Assembly (NCBI GenBank): GCA_035048485.1
Contig: CM068593.1
Coordinates: 1,564,455-1,628,454 of the forward strand
Direction: 5' to 3'
Length of the DNA: 64,000 bases
Origin: Pteria penguin
Lineage: Eukaryota > Mollusca > Bivalvia > Pterioida > Pteriidae
This document shows positions 1 to 11,207 of this stretch, one piece after another. A program made the translations under genes and the position numbers. The notes under the pieces are model-generated. The model was not told the origin of the DNA. It did not search any database and saw only the letters and a program-made list of their open reading frames with translations. The first letter of the stretch is position 1. Every line of letters starts with the position of its first letter.

Positions 1-24
1 TCTCTCTCTCTCTCTCTCTCTCTC
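1..24. repeat. (TC)n microsatellite at window edge
   Basis: Uninterrupted TC dinucleotides open the window, so the true array may extend further left. The same motif, read as GA, recurs at 223-273, 2329-2361, 9853-9892 and 45623-45680. Confidence 0.95.
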
Positions 25-220
25 ATCAAAATGTCCTTGGCATAATGTAAAATTCAAAAGGTAATCTAATCTTTCTGTGGATAGTTGCTCCCCCTACGCT
101 GATCTTCTGCTTCTCTTGTTAATATTTCACCTTTTCTTGTGTAGACACTTCTCCACACTGGTACCCAACATAATATAAAGGATCGCAACATACATCGACG
201 TATAGGATATGATTGAGACC

Positions 221-222
<2 letters not shown>

Positions 223-273
<51 letters not shown>
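223..273. repeat. (GA)n microsatellite
   Basis: About 25 uninterrupted GA units. Reading frames crossing it give meaningless Ser-Leu or Glu-Arg runs, so no gene is called. I see nothing further between here and the SINE that begins near 705. Confidence 0.95.
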
Positions 274-279
<6 letters not shown>

Positions 280-704
280 TGCAAGGCAAGTTTTTAAAGA
301 GGAAAATAAAAGATTATGTTATATTTGAATAAAAAAAGAGGCACGCTTCTGTAAAATTCTTCGCTGAAAAATACAACCCTGAAACTGATTCGAACCTATT
401 GCCCTTCCTTCCATAATCAGTGACCTTTGACCACATATATATGTAATCCGACGCGGTCGCCCATTGTTTAATCATTTCGTATTTTTCGGACATTTACATC
501 AAAGCTGTGACGCTTAGCACTTGAGTTCAAGGAGCCACTTGAGGCAGCCACTTGAAGTAGCCACTTATATAAATCCCTATATTTAATAGGGTATTGTTCG
601 ACAATCTGCAAACAATGTTGAATATTTCCGTGTACTTGGAGAAATGCACTATAGGAATTCATAAAATCCAAACAATATTTTACTATTGTTCTTGTGCAAA
701 ACAC

Positions 705-955
705 TTAGCCGGTAGGGTACCTGTATCGTGCCCGAGGGAAATCCGGTTCGATTCTCGCTGATGGTGCCTTGATGAACATTCTTTAGGATGGAACAATAGC
801 ATCTCCCTTACACCCCTTGACGTTGCCATGTAAAAGAAACTCTCTGTGCCGGGTGCTTCCTTTGCATAGATCTATATTTCTGTGCATCGGGACAATGGAG
901 ACACCATACGTGTCAAATAAATCGTGAAACAATAAACAAACAACACAAGAGAAGA
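705..955 (+). mobile_element. tRNA-derived SINE-like repeat, type C
   Basis: The head has the look of RNA polymerase III promoter boxes: a 'TAGCCGGTAGGGTACC' A-box-like stretch and, about 40 bases on, a B-box match GGTTCGATTC. The tail ends in an A-rich stretch with AATAAACAAACAAC. Fold and length argue against a true tRNA gene. No target-site duplication was identified. It differs in body sequence from the two other SINE types in this window. Confidence 0.55.
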
Positions 956-1189
956 ATGCTTATATTCCATGAAGTACATCGTTATTCGATCCCTCCCTCC
1001 TTTTTGGAAGGCCTCCACACAGTTTTGTGTTTCGATAAATGTGGCCATTCATTTCAGATCTAATTTACTTAAAAACAAAATTGGCACAAGAACAGGTAAA
1101 ACAAGTTTACATAGGATCTGGGTGTAACAGAGCAAACTAGGTGAAACATAAATTCAACAAATTTCCATCCCTGACGTTTGATAAATAGA

Positions 1190-1345
1190 GGCAGACTCTG
1201 TGTGGTTTGCGATATAGGGTTCGATTCCCGGATTGCGCGAATATGTCCAAGAGTTTAGTTACCTCTTGCTTCCATGTCGCGGTATGTTAAAAACAATGAA
1301 AGCGAAGGAAACCCACATCCAACCAACCAGCAAACCAAGTAACAA
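1190..1345 (+). mobile_element. tRNA-derived SINE fragment, type B
   Basis: Contains the B-box GGTTCGATTCCCG followed by a body ('cttgcttccatg-cgcggtat') shared with copies at 17466-17640, 52290-52440 and, inverted, 63431-63600. It ends in an AACCAACCAGC-type tail. The 5' head is degraded. Confidence 0.6.
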
Positions 1346-2325
1346 ACCAAATATTTAATAATGAGGTTCGTTTGTCAAACGCTGAGATGAATCAGACATC
1401 CACGGGGTGTACTCCACAAGGGATTTATCTTCATTTTCTTGGTAAAATCTTAGTTTTCTATCTACTTCTCCAGCGAATTCAAATGCTGAAATCCATACAT
1501 TTACAATGATAGTAGCAGAGACATTCGCACATCTCTGATATGAGTAAATATATGACTGAAAATTTGCATTATCGCTTACGATAAAAGCAAAGTCTAACCC
1601 CATAATACATGTTTCGGGCCCATTCGAATTAAACAATGAAAAAAAAAATTGAAGAGGTCGCGTAAAGCCAATAAACTCCATTTTCATCACCACTTTGTTC
1701 AATCAGAAACTCCTTTCGTTCTTTACTGTCTATTTTTTTTTTCTTTCTAGGCTTGTTGAACCGGTTTGTGATCAAGAAAACTCACACATCATCAGAACAT
1801 CTATATGTGGGCAGAGTGACGTTTAGTCAGGATGGTTAGCGCGAATTATTTCGCATAAATGTTTTCATCAAGATTATACAATATGTAAATATGACGTGAA
1901 TTGTCTGTCGACGGTCTACCACAGACATTCCAATAACATGATTAAAGTACACTACGATGACACAAAAGTAAATGGAACACAGATATATTAAACATCACTG
2001 ATTAGGAACGAGAAGAAGATAAAAGGGGGAGGAGGTTGCTCTCAAAGAGGACCACCCTCAATATCTGAAACATGGGGTCACGTGACCTCTCTATGTCCAG
2101 TCTTTCGATGGAGCAGTAAGGCCGAGGTAAATTCTTTATGTAGTCTTTCCTTTTACCCATATGTCGGACAACATGACCAAGTGGTTAAAAATCACGCAGA
2201 ATATCAGATGGGGAAAACATGGTATGTAATTCGTGAAAATTAAGGGGCAGATGGGTTGGAGAAGTGGTTGTGTGGAATAAACTGTGGATTTCAGTTTTTA
2301 CTAAGAAAAGGAATAGTGACAATCC

Positions 2326-2328
<3 letters not shown>
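1346..2328. other. No gene seen; AT-rich unique-looking DNA
   Basis: Open frames here are short, lack recognisable domains and have no splice context. I see no repeat that recurs elsewhere in the window. Confidence 0.5.

Positions 2329-2361
<33 letters not shown>
2329..2361. repeat. (GA)n microsatellite
   Basis: About 16 GA units. A 153-codon frame runs through it but translates as Arg-Glu repeat plus unmatched sequence, so it is not called a gene. Confidence 0.9.
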
Positions 2362-2365
<4 letters not shown>

Positions 2366-2951
2366 AAATTACAAATTTACATACACTATACTTAGACACC
2401 CCCCCCCTTTTTTTTATTCATTAGTCTCCTTGTGTTTACTGGACCATGAAAACATGAGTACAATACCGCAATTACTTCTACAATACCCGCCATTCTTATC
2501 AATCTGGACATCTCATCCAAGCCACCATATCATGATAATGTACAGTCGTCACGCCTTAGTGCTCACGGACAAATCACAGCGGGAAGAGAGACGATCGCCA
2601 CGGTCTAATGACCATGGCACAGTAAACGAAAGAGGATCTAAAATTAGATGTTTACTATCCCCTCCTCTGATATACCTACATAATAGGATCGGTTGTGCAA
2701 TGAGGCATGACCAATAAATGTTATGTAAAGCACATTGTAGATTAACACTTCCCCTCGTCTCTAACTCGAGTTCTGTATTGAATGACATGCGAGATTTTCA
2801 GTAGATCTGACAGGGGCGAAGAAGTGAAACTAAAATAAACTGGTATTCAACTACACAGCTGTTTTTGAGTAGGGCTAAAAAGTGCGTTTAAAAAGATAGA
2901 ATGGTTACGAAGTCTTGCTAAATATATCGGCATTCCTGTCAATAGTATTTT

Positions 2952-3091
2952 CAGTGGCGGATCCAGCGCTCCCTTTGCCGGGGGTCGAAGGACGAATTTT
3001 GTCGATTTTGACAGAAAATGGGTCAAAATACAGGGTTTTTCATTATGAAGTGGGAGGAGGGGGGCATCCGTTCCTCCTAAATCCACCACTA
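2952..3091. mobile_element. MITE-like element 1 (CAGTGGCGGATC family)
   Basis: A 140 bp element with terminal inverted repeats CAGTGGCGGATCCAG at the left and a matching ATCCACCACTA at the right. It is flanked by a perfect 5 bp direct repeat ATTTT (2947-2951 and 3092-3096), which I read as the target-site duplication. The interior is G-rich with a run of G. Non-autonomous: no coding capacity. Same family as the elements at 6731, 8803, 24583, 33655 and 58727. Confidence 0.8.
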
Positions 3092-3178
3092 ATTTTACAT
3101 AAAAAGCTGGTACTGATGAAAAAACCAAACACCCTCAAGGGCAGATCCATTTATTTTCTTTCCAAAAAAGGGGAACGT

Positions 3179-3201
3179 GGGGGGGGGGGGGGGGGGGGGG
3201 G
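3179..3201. repeat. Poly-G tract (about 23 G)
   Basis: A long G homopolymer just right of MITE-like element 1, followed by a G/T-rich stretch to about 3420. Homopolymers of this length are commonly miscounted in assemblies. From 3420 to 4320 I see no gene. Confidence 0.9.
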
Positions 3202-4320
3202 TTGTTCAGCCCAGCCAGGAGGTCGAGCCTATGGTTTTCGGTAAATTAATTTGGGGGAATGGAAAAATGCACTTTGATAAATTCCAAGTGGGATTCAAAC
3301 TCCTCTGATACCGCATCCGGTAGTTCCCCGCATGGCCATTAATATCGGGGGTATGGCAGTGTATGTGTGTTGGGGTGGGGGTGGGGGTAGGAGGTTTTAG
3401 GGGACATGGTTGCAGAGGGGGACACATGTGACATATTTAGTAACACTTTACCCAAAACCCTATGTTCTCAAAACGGCAAAATGTTCCTTTTAAAGCTCTC
3501 CCTCTCCTAGAAGGCAAAGTGCTCAAATGACCAAATTCGCGCCATATTTGCTACGATAAAATCGATATTGGAAATGTCGTATTTGCAAACTCAGATACAT
3601 ATATACACATGTGTATATATGTTTCATATTGAATTTAAAGAATAAAATCCTCGTAAGAATCTTCAATATATTTCAATATTCTTCAATATTTTTTTTTCGA
3701 CTCATACAGCTCTTTAACTTGTGCTCATAATATAATTCAGCAAGTAGCATTACTGTGGGAGGATACACAAGGATGAATAAGATTTCACAAATAATTATGT
3801 CTTTTGATATTTGTATACCACCCCATCCCACCCCTTACTTTGTTGTTACCGGAGTAAAGGTATGTGTTCCCTCCGGGAAAGATGCACATATCTTTAGATA
3901 ATAAAGTACTGGAAACTTAAAAGAGGAAAAAGATCAAAGAAACAAATGAAAAACCGCCGTCAAGCACATACGTCAAACAAAATAAAAATAAAAAGACCAC
4001 TTTCTAAACCTATTAACTCCTCTTTTTGTGTGTGCGAGTAAAGGGAAACATTGCTTTTGACAAAAAGTCTCACGGGTAGAAGGTGTTGCTGTGTCACCTG
4101 TTCTCTCGTCAAGACATCCTGAGAGGCAAAAGCAACGAGACTTTTACTATCTCACTGCCTGAATAAAGTCAGACTGACAAAAACGGATACGATGCGTAAA
4201 AAAGATCCTAGTGAGTGAGAAGTGATGGTCATTCTTGTTTTTGGTCTGTTGACTTATTTCATTTGGGTGATTTCAGGGTTGTTGGAAAGAACGGAATGCC
4301 CGAGAGGACAATGAATAAAC

Positions 4321-4343
4321 AAGTAAATAAATAAATAAATTAA

Positions 4344-4403
<60 letters not shown>

Positions 4404-4404
4404 A
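4321..4404. repeat. (AAAT)n microsatellite
   Basis: Near-perfect AAAT/AATA tetranucleotide array of about 20 units with one early interruption (aaattaat). Confidence 0.95.
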
Positions 4405-4785
4405 AAACAAAATAATAAAAAAAAAATCTGTAGACATTCAAAATCGGTGAAAGGAGATACAGAATAATAAAATGTAGTTTTATAAGATCGTATGTCTTAT
4501 CTCACAAAAGTCGTGACAAGTACACAGATAGATATGCTGACAGACAAACAGGCAGACAGACAAAGAAACAGACAGATGAAAGTGAAAAAATCTCTTAGTG
4601 CAGTCTTTATGTTTTGCACATAATGCAAACACTGCCTTTATGGTATTATGGCCGACGAAGTAAAAAGAGCTGTACTCCAAGTCCGAAACAGCATTCTGAG
4701 TGACCAGTGTGATTGGGTCCGATATTTCGGACCAAGGTTCCCCTCCTTGATACCCCTCCCTGATTTAGTTTCTGATGGTGCTTAC

Positions 4786-5524
4786 CTCTTTTGCATTTCT
4801 CTATATCGTTACAGTCGCATTTCGGTTCTGCATCCGTACTCAGGCACAAACAGTCGGCGCATGGGTTATTCTGTTCGCAAGCTTCTGTGCGACGCGGATC
4901 CACCTCCACGCCACCTATCAGCGTTCCTCGGATTCGCTCACACGTACAGTTCTCATAAATCACATCCCGAATTTCCACTGTCATCCTGTCGCTTAGCAAC
5001 AACGCCGACGGCAATGCCAGACTCGGTAAATCGGACATGTAATATCCGGGTAAACCTCCGAAAAATACGTCGCTGTTTGTTTGTATATCCCCGAAATAGA
5101 AATCGGAACCGTACGATAACTTCCGGGAAATATCCCCGTCGACCTGGAAGGTCGTTTCCATCCTATTTCTTGTGATGGAGACAGAATGCCACTGGTTGTC
5201 GTTCAGATTATATCCCAGGAGGAATTCCACGCTGCCATCGTTCCCGTCCACGATGTTTAACCGAAGCCTCGCCGTGCCATTCGTTAGCTGAACCTCGAAA
5301 AAATCATATCTCCCGCCGTCATCCATATACATCAAAATCCCGGACGCTTGCCGGGTCCGGAACTCAAAACTAAAGCTAGAATTCACACACGCATTCCACT
5401 TCGGATATCTTGCATACGACTGTCTATTTCTGGAGGCCCGGATGTAGACACCTTGTATAAAATGAAATTCACACAAACATACAAAAATAAAAATAGTCAC
5501 ACAAAAGTTGAACAACATCGCCAT
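4786..5524 (-). CDS. Alpha-neurexin-like, first coding exon (signal peptide + LG1 + start of EGF)
   Basis: Partial gene: one 739 bp exon, 246 codons plus one base. Residues 1-25 are a hydrophobic signal peptide. The laminin G (LG1) domain follows, opening with RYPKWNAC (39-46), then FEFRTRQASG, the YMDDGG turn (66-71) and NQWHSVSITRN, all matching the first LG domain of alpha-neurexins, presynaptic adhesion proteins that bind neuroligins. The last ~30 residues are Cys-rich (CADCLCLS...CDCND) and look like the start of the first EGF repeat. The exon ends at a consensus donor GAG|GTAAGC (GT at 4785-4784) in phase 1, so the frame continuing left to 4646 is intron. Known alpha-neurexin genes also place signal peptide, LG1 and part of EGF in one large first coding exon. 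The start ATG at 5524 is chosen because it yields the signal peptide; an ATG two codons later is equivalent. No later exon is visible between 1 and 4785, so the rest lies left of the window. Confidence 0.85.
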
Positions 5525-6000
5525 AATTCGGCAATATTGATCTCCGCGCTATTTTCCGGTAACACGTTAAACTGCTACCATCCTCGTGTAGAGGGTGCAC
5601 ACAAAATAATAATTTCAGCACTTGTCTGTACTGCACTGAGTCGACTCGCGCTCCCTAACACAATGAATGTTTATTGCTCGCACGCAATACAGAGACGAAT
5701 GGAATGTCGTCCCGCTGAGCAGAAAAGGAAGGGGGGCGGTGGTAAGATAAAGATCGCGAGGTGGTTCCCTTGATGTGGTTCTCGTCCCAGTAAATCTGTG
5801 GTTGCAAAGTGCAGGCCCAATGGGTGGTTATGTTTCTGAAACAATAGATGTAAACAGACTGTTAATTTGGGGAAATTGATGAGAGATATAAGACAATAAT
5901 CTGAGAAAGATCGTAACCATAGACAACGAGGACGTCGCACGGCAAGGGGGCATCTTTAACCATGGGATGATGGTCATTACATATACAATGGCGAAAATCT
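5525..6000. promoter_or_regulatory. Region upstream of the neurexin start; no defined promoter element
   Basis: Contains presumed 5' UTR or upstream intron of the neurexin gene. It is more GC-balanced than its surroundings. I find no convincing TATA box or CpG island and cannot place a transcription start. Frames on the opposite strand are shadows. Confidence 0.25.
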
Positions 6001-6115
6001 CTCTATCTCTCTCTCTCTCTCTCTCTGTCTGTGTGTGCCGTGTGTGTGTAGGTGTGTGTGCCGTGTGTGTGTAGGTGTGTGTGTGTGTCCTGTGTTTTTG
6101 TAGGTGTGTGTGCCA
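6001..6115. repeat. (TC)n/(TG)n compound simple repeat
   Basis: TC repeat followed by three imperfect copies of a TGTGTGCCGTGTGTG-type unit with 'taggtgtg' joints. From here to 6730 I see no gene. Confidence 0.85.
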
Positions 6116-6730
6116 TTAATAAGATACTGATGTAACTTCTAAAAGAAAAAGAAAAGAACTAGATTAGAAATATCGATAACAGAAGAATATAGTATGAAAA
6201 GGGAAAAAAAGAAAGAAAGAAAAAAAGAAGAAACTATGAATTACTTGTTCAAATAATCGAATCCAAAGCGGAAATTTTATAAGTAAATGGAAACCAATAT
6301 TTAAACTTTAAATGGACACACTTAATTCAGAACACTTTTATATAAAATGACATTATGGTCTTGAATAAATTATTGGGGTTTTTTGTATTGAATAGCAAAT
6401 AGGAACACCTTCTAGAGGTAACTGCCGGTCAAACACTTGTAAGTGCTGATAACAAAGGACTTGACTGTGTATTCGATTTGACAGAATGACTTATTAAGCG
6501 TGTTAAATACCTTGATTGTACAGACAGCGCCACCTGCTAAGTGATCTACAACGTCAACATGTAGAGGATAGTTTTTGTTGGATTTATAGTCTATTAAAAT
6601 GATAAGCGTGGATTTAAAAACAAACCCCTGCTATAGTACTAGTACGCTACAAAACAGCAGTATATACATGAAAATATATAACCGTTTTTGAGTAACTACA
6701 ACAATTTAAAGGTAGAATATTTATCAGCAA

Positions 6731-6872
6731 CAGTGGTGGATCTAGGATTACCGAAAGGGGGGGGGGGCATCTGTATTATACAAACTACTCAGCCATTTTG
6801 GTGCCAAATCTGGATTTTTAGTAATTAATGTGTGGCGAAAAAAGGGGCGGGCCCCCTCTTAATCCGCCACTG
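6731..6872. mobile_element. MITE-like element 2 (CAGTGGCGGATC family)
   Basis: 142 bp, left end CAGTGGTGGATCTAGG, right end AATCCGCCACTG, flanked by perfect 5 bp direct repeats AGCAA (6726-6730 and 6873-6877). A poly-G run lies just inside the left end. No coding capacity. Confidence 0.8.
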
Positions 6873-7021
6873 AGCAATGTATCAGGCAGATGCCTTCACC
6901 AACAGGGTGAAATACACATAGGTTTTCAGCAAAATATTCCTTTTGAAACGCGATTTCGCTTAAATGTAAAAATTAAAATAGGAGGGGGGGGGGGGCGGCT
7001 TGCTGGAATCCCCACACCGTA

Positions 7022-8800
7022 GCTGTCTACAGAACAACATTTCCCTGATTAAGAATGAATAAAAAACACTACCATACTTCTCCTCGTCTGATGCCCAGAA
7101 TCAAGATAGCCTCCCTTTTTTTTTTCCTTTCCTTTTTTTTTTCTTCTTCTTCTTCTTTTTTTTTAATTTCTTATTTTTTAATAATGAAAGTATTCCCTGT
7201 CGTGTTCTTGTTTTCTGATTGTCAAAACTATGTGTTGAATATTTCATGCGAACGCATTCTACCTGCATATGTAAGTGTCATACCAAAAAGCAGATATATC
7301 TCAACACACGCCTAGTGTCTGTGCGATGCTGGAGCGAAATGATCTTAATTGCAAATACATGTATCGTAATTGTGTCTGCAGATTTCAGTTTGATTCAAAC
7401 GTCAAAAGTGTGATATCAAGCATTTAACCTCTAACCTACTCCTAGAGCCACCCCCGCCCCAAACCTGCACCTTCCTTACTATGTAACGGAAAATGACAGG
7501 CCTAGCTGGGGTGGACAGAGCTAGTATTGAAATTAAGGGTAATGGGTGTCAAAAATCTGTTGATAACATTTTAAAAGGAAAAAAGGTTCTGCATTTGGAT
7601 TGTCCAAAAGTACATCATTTTCTTTTTTTAATTTGCCGACTGAACGAGACAAGAGTGTTTCAAACCGCTGGAAACACCCCCTTTTTTCCTGGATTCGCGC
7701 ATTCGTTACAACCAGACAGACAATCACCTATCTCCTGTATCCCGTCATCTGTAACATGGTAAACAAATTCAACCCAAATTGAATTAATTAACTATAAACT
7801 TACCTGACATGCTGAGGTACATAAATCAAAAATACATATAAAATGTAATCAAGTTTAAATGGCTACCTAGAACAAATTCAACATACATTTAATTATGTCA
7901 AACTGCCCCTTTACGAAAATAGTAGCGCGAGTAAATATTCTCTTGCACACGCACTACCCATTCACGAGCACTTGGAGTCAAAAGATCGTATTTCTTTTGT
8001 AAAGTACCCATGGACATTCTAAATATATACATACCTACATTACGAGAAGCGGTGAGTACACGGAGGGGGTCCAATTGATGTCTGGTGTCTCCCCGTCCTT
8101 GATGACGAATCCCACTATAAAACTACACTTCCGAAATTTAAAATACCGTGCACATGCAGGTGCACTTTGTAAATAGTTAAAGGCCCCGATACACTCGGCA
8201 TATTTTTCGACTATGTGTAGGCGAAGTAAAGATTATACCACGCAGAGTTTACCTTCCAGAGTTAAAGAGTTCAAAACAACACAAATCCTATCAATGAATA
8301 CTCTGTTTTCCTTTTAAGGGCAAAGGCGCAGCCATTTTGAATTTAAAAGACGATCAAAATTCCTTTTTATTGCGCATAAAGTTCACACCTTCAACTCGAT
8401 AGCTTGAAGCTCCCGTCGATGTTTAAGAAGTTTTTTATCTCGACTTGAAAGTTGATTTTACTGAGTACGAAGGGACATTATACTGTTTTGATTAACCTTT
8501 TTAGACCATAGGTATTTTTTTTTTCTTTACAATCGAGTAATCTCGTTGTTTAAAAGTTTATTCCCCATTTGTGTGGGTTTCGTTACCTTCGCTGATCGTC
8601 GAGGCGATACAAAGGTATTGTAGTAGAAGAATAGATTTATCATCTTTATCTGGTCATGCGTGGATGATGACCTCTTTATAATGTTTATCTTACATACATA
8701 CGGTCATCAAATGCCGTATCGCCTCTTGCAGAAAAATTGTCATGTAAAAGCAGAAAATTAAGGGGGGGGGGGGTGTTTTGAAAATTCCGAACTATCAATT
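7022..8800. other. No gene seen
   Basis: AT-rich DNA with T-rich simple sequence near 7110-7180. Several 60-90 codon frames exist but none has a recognisable domain, start context or splice pattern. Confidence 0.5.
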
Positions 8801-8802
8801 TC

Positions 8803-9015
8803 TAGTGGCTGATTTAGAGGGGGTCCGTACCCGGTTTTCACCACAAAATGTAATAGACATATACAGATGATAAGGTTGAAAACATGTACAACAATTGAAT
8901 AATCTGAGTAAAACTCCAGATTTGTCACGAAACATAGTTGAGTATTTTTGCTAATATTTGACTTCCACACATGTCCCCCTCCCCCTATTTTTCGGAAATC
9001 CTAGATCACCCACTG
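8803..9015. mobile_element. MITE-like element 3 (CAGTGGCGGATC family)
   Basis: 213 bp, left end TAGTGGCTGATTTAGAG, right end ATCACCCACTG, flanked by perfect 5 bp direct repeats ATTTC (8798-8802 and 9016-9020). The interior from about 8868 matches the element near 58727 over the 'gataaggttgaa...aaactccagattt' stretch, so these two share a longer internal body than elements 1 and 2. A separate poly-G run sits just left of it at about 8762. Confidence 0.8.
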
Positions 9016-9110
9016 ATTTCTATAATTAATTAACATCTAAATTTATTCACACTTATTAAGATAAAATATACTCTTAAGTAAGTATGTATCAGAAGAAGAC
9101 TTTTGTGATT

Positions 9111-9149
9111 TTGGGGTTAAAATGATCATTAAAATCATTTTAACCCCAA
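9111..9149. other. Perfect 16 bp hairpin, 7 nt loop
   Basis: Arms 9111-9126 and 9134-9149 are exact reverse complements (TTGGGGTTAAAATGAT), separated by CATTAAA. It lies 60 bp upstream of the LINE-like fragment. There is no U tract or promoter context to assign a role. Confidence 0.85.
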
Positions 9150-9209
9150 CATCAATACAGCATTAACGTTCGACAACTAAATCAAAACATTCTTCACTGC
9201 AATTATCAG

Positions 9210-9695
9210 GTGATCAGCCATAGTATTAGGTTATCCCACGAGATCACTTTGCCAAATTTGATTGAATTATACAAAGTAGGCGTGACATACAAAGCTTATA
9301 ACTCGAGTAAAGGTATATTTTATCGAATGTTTAAAGATGAATTTTGTTTTGAAAATTACTTAGATATCCTTGGTGATAATAATCGTATAAATTTGTGTAA
9401 ATTCCGTACCAGTAATCACCGTTTGCCGATTGAAACTGGCAGATGGCATGGGATTGACAGACATTTTCGTAAATGTTTTTTATACAATTCCAATGAAATT
9501 GGTGATGAATTCCCTTACCTTTTTAACTATACATATCATATACATAACAGATGCCGTTTCATTGATAGATATTACAGAATAAATCCAAACTCATTAAAAT
9601 TAAAATCCTTAATACAATCAAAAAATGTCATTGTCCTACGAAAACTTTGTAATTTTATTAAGACTATATTCAAAAGCTTAGCTCCCGAAACATGA
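9210..9695 (+). mobile_element. Non-LTR retrotransposon (LINE) fragment, C-terminal end of the reverse transcriptase ORF
   Basis: A 161-codon open frame ending at a TGA codon. It resembles the C-terminal tail that follows the RT domain in animal LINEs: a LCKFRTSNHRLPIETGRW stretch, then a degenerate zinc-knuckle-like region (KCFLYNSNEIGDEF...YLF) where the family usually has C-x2-C, H and C. Here most of those cysteines and the histidine are replaced (CFLY, EFPYL), so the copy is decayed. It lacks the RT catalytic core and is 5'-truncated, the usual LINE outcome. About 140 bases after the stop, AATAAAG (about 9834) is followed by a (GA)n tail, consistent with a 3' end. The clade was not determined. 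Confidence 0.65.
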
Positions 9696-9850
9696 CTTGG
9701 TAGCATTTACTATTTCTGAAATTTGTTGGCATATATATTGACCTGTAACTATGTCTGAACACTTTATATCTTCATATGGTGTATATTTGTATATATGTTG
9801 TCTCAATACTAATGTATTCATTGGTTAATGAGAAATAAAGAACCTGAAAT

Positions 9851-9852
<2 letters not shown>

Positions 9853-9892
<40 letters not shown>
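9853..9892. repeat. (GA)n microsatellite at the LINE 3' end
   Basis: 20 GA units directly after the presumed LINE polyadenylation signal. It may be the element's own tail or its insertion target. Confidence 0.9.
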
Positions 9893-9894
<2 letters not shown>

Positions 9895-9956
9895 ACCTAA
9901 TTACTCGCGCTCCAGACAAACTACGTGACACACTAGCATGACTTTGAACAAGATGG

Positions 9957-10040
9957 CCAGGCTTGGCATAGTGGTAAAGCGCTTGGCTTGCTACGCCGAC
10001 GATCCTGGTTCGATTCCCGAATTGCACCAAGACGTTTAAG
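9957..10040 (+). mobile_element. tRNA-derived SINE head, type B
   Basis: Contains A-box-like GGCATAGTGGTAAAGCGC and B-box GGTTCGATTCCCG, closely matching the head of the copy at 17466. The body is cut off after 'gacgtttaagggg', where the minisatellite begins. Confidence 0.7.
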
Positions 10041-10041
10041 G

Positions 10042-10540
10042 GGTTGGTTAGTACACTTTAAGCACAAAATCCCATTACTTAACAGACATCATCCGTTTAC
10101 TTTATGCACACCATCCTTTTAATTAACGTACATCTTCACTTTAAGCACATCATTCCTTCACTTTCAGCACATAAGTACATAATTCCTTCATCAGCACATC
10201 ATTCTTTCGCTTTAAGCACATAAGCACATCATTCCTTCACTTTAAGCACATCAGCACATCATTCCTTCACTTTAAGCACATCAGCACATCATTCCTTCAC
10301 TTTAAGCACATAAGCACATCATTCCTTCACTTTAAGCACATAAGCACATCATTCCTTCACTTTAAGCACATAAGCACATCATTCCTTCACTTTAAGCACA
10401 TCAGCACATCATTCCTTCACTTTAAGCACATAAGCACATCATTCCTTCACTTTAAGCACATCAGCACATCATTCCTTCACTTTAAGCGCACCATCCCTTT
10501 ACTTTACGCAATCTCCCTTTTCTTTAAGCACATCACCCTT
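10042..10540. repeat. Minisatellite 1, 30 bp period
   Basis: The core unit TTCCTTCACTTTAAGCACAT plus (C/A)AGCACATCA repeats with near-perfect identity from about 10205 to 10485; both flanks are diverged copies of the CTTTAAGCACAT motif. Variation is mostly 'cataagcac' versus 'catcagcac'. No open frame of interest. Confidence 0.95.
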
Positions 10541-10564
10541 ATACTTTATACACATCATCCACTT

Positions 10565-10745
10565 ACTTGTCGACATGTCAAATCTTTTGTAGAACTGTCA
10601 GATCTTGTGTCGAGTTGTAAGCTCTCATGTCGACTTCTCAGATCTTATGTCGACTTGCCAGGCCTTATGTCGACTTGTCAGATCATACGTCGACCTGTCA
10701 GATCTTAATTCGACTTTATGTGGACTTGTGACATGATGTTTACTT
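10565..10745. repeat. Minisatellite 2, about 20-22 bp period
   Basis: Degenerate tandem copies of a GTCGACTTGTCAGATCTTAT unit. It begins within about 30 bp of the end of minisatellite 1 but has an unrelated sequence. Confidence 0.85.
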
Positions 10746-10932
10746 TTCTGATACTATTTCAGTTGTTAGAAAATTTAGGGTCTGTAGCAATATTTGTTTG
10801 TTTACGCTTTAAATAAGGGTGGGAGTTCGAAAGGGGGGCGAGTTTACGTTTTTTGTTAGTAAAAGTTTGCCTAGAAATAGATGTTGGCGGATATGTTCAA
10901 GAGTTGAGAAAAAGACCTTCAAAAATAATTAA

Positions 10933-11207
10933 GCCAGCGTGGCCTAGTGGTATCGCGTCGGACTCCTGATCGGGAGGCCGGGGTTCGAGTCCCGCTCTGG
11001 TCATGCCGGTGTCATGTCTTTCGGATGAGACAGTAAAAACCGAGGCCCCGTGTCGTGGTATGCATGGCACGTTAAAGATCCCTCACTGCTTCGGGTGGGT
11101 CCGTTGCAAAGGTCAAAATTTGTATGCTCCGCATCAGGCAGATGCCGTCACCATATACGTGAAATATTCGTGGTGTGACGTAAAACAATAATCAATCAAT
11201 CAATCAA
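10933..11207 (+). mobile_element. Full-length tRNA-derived SINE, type A
   Basis: The most complete SINE here. Bases 10933-11003 form a tRNA-like head with A-box TGGCCTAGTGG and B-box GGTTCGAGTCCCG, but acceptor pairing is imperfect, so I do not call it a tRNA gene. The unique body includes 'tttcggatgagac', 'cacgttaaagatccctcactgc' and 'gcatcaggcagatgcc'; the 3' tail is GACGTAAAACAATAATCAATC followed by (AATC)n. Copies: 13437-13710 and 57406-57669 (minus), 55076-55227 (plus, internally deleted), fragments at 12541-12705 and 32490-32575. Confidence 0.85.

Noticed and set aside
10933..11003. tRNA gene
   Set aside because: A- and B-boxes are clear, but the acceptor stem pairs poorly and the sequence continues into a SINE body and (AATC)n tail seen in several copies.
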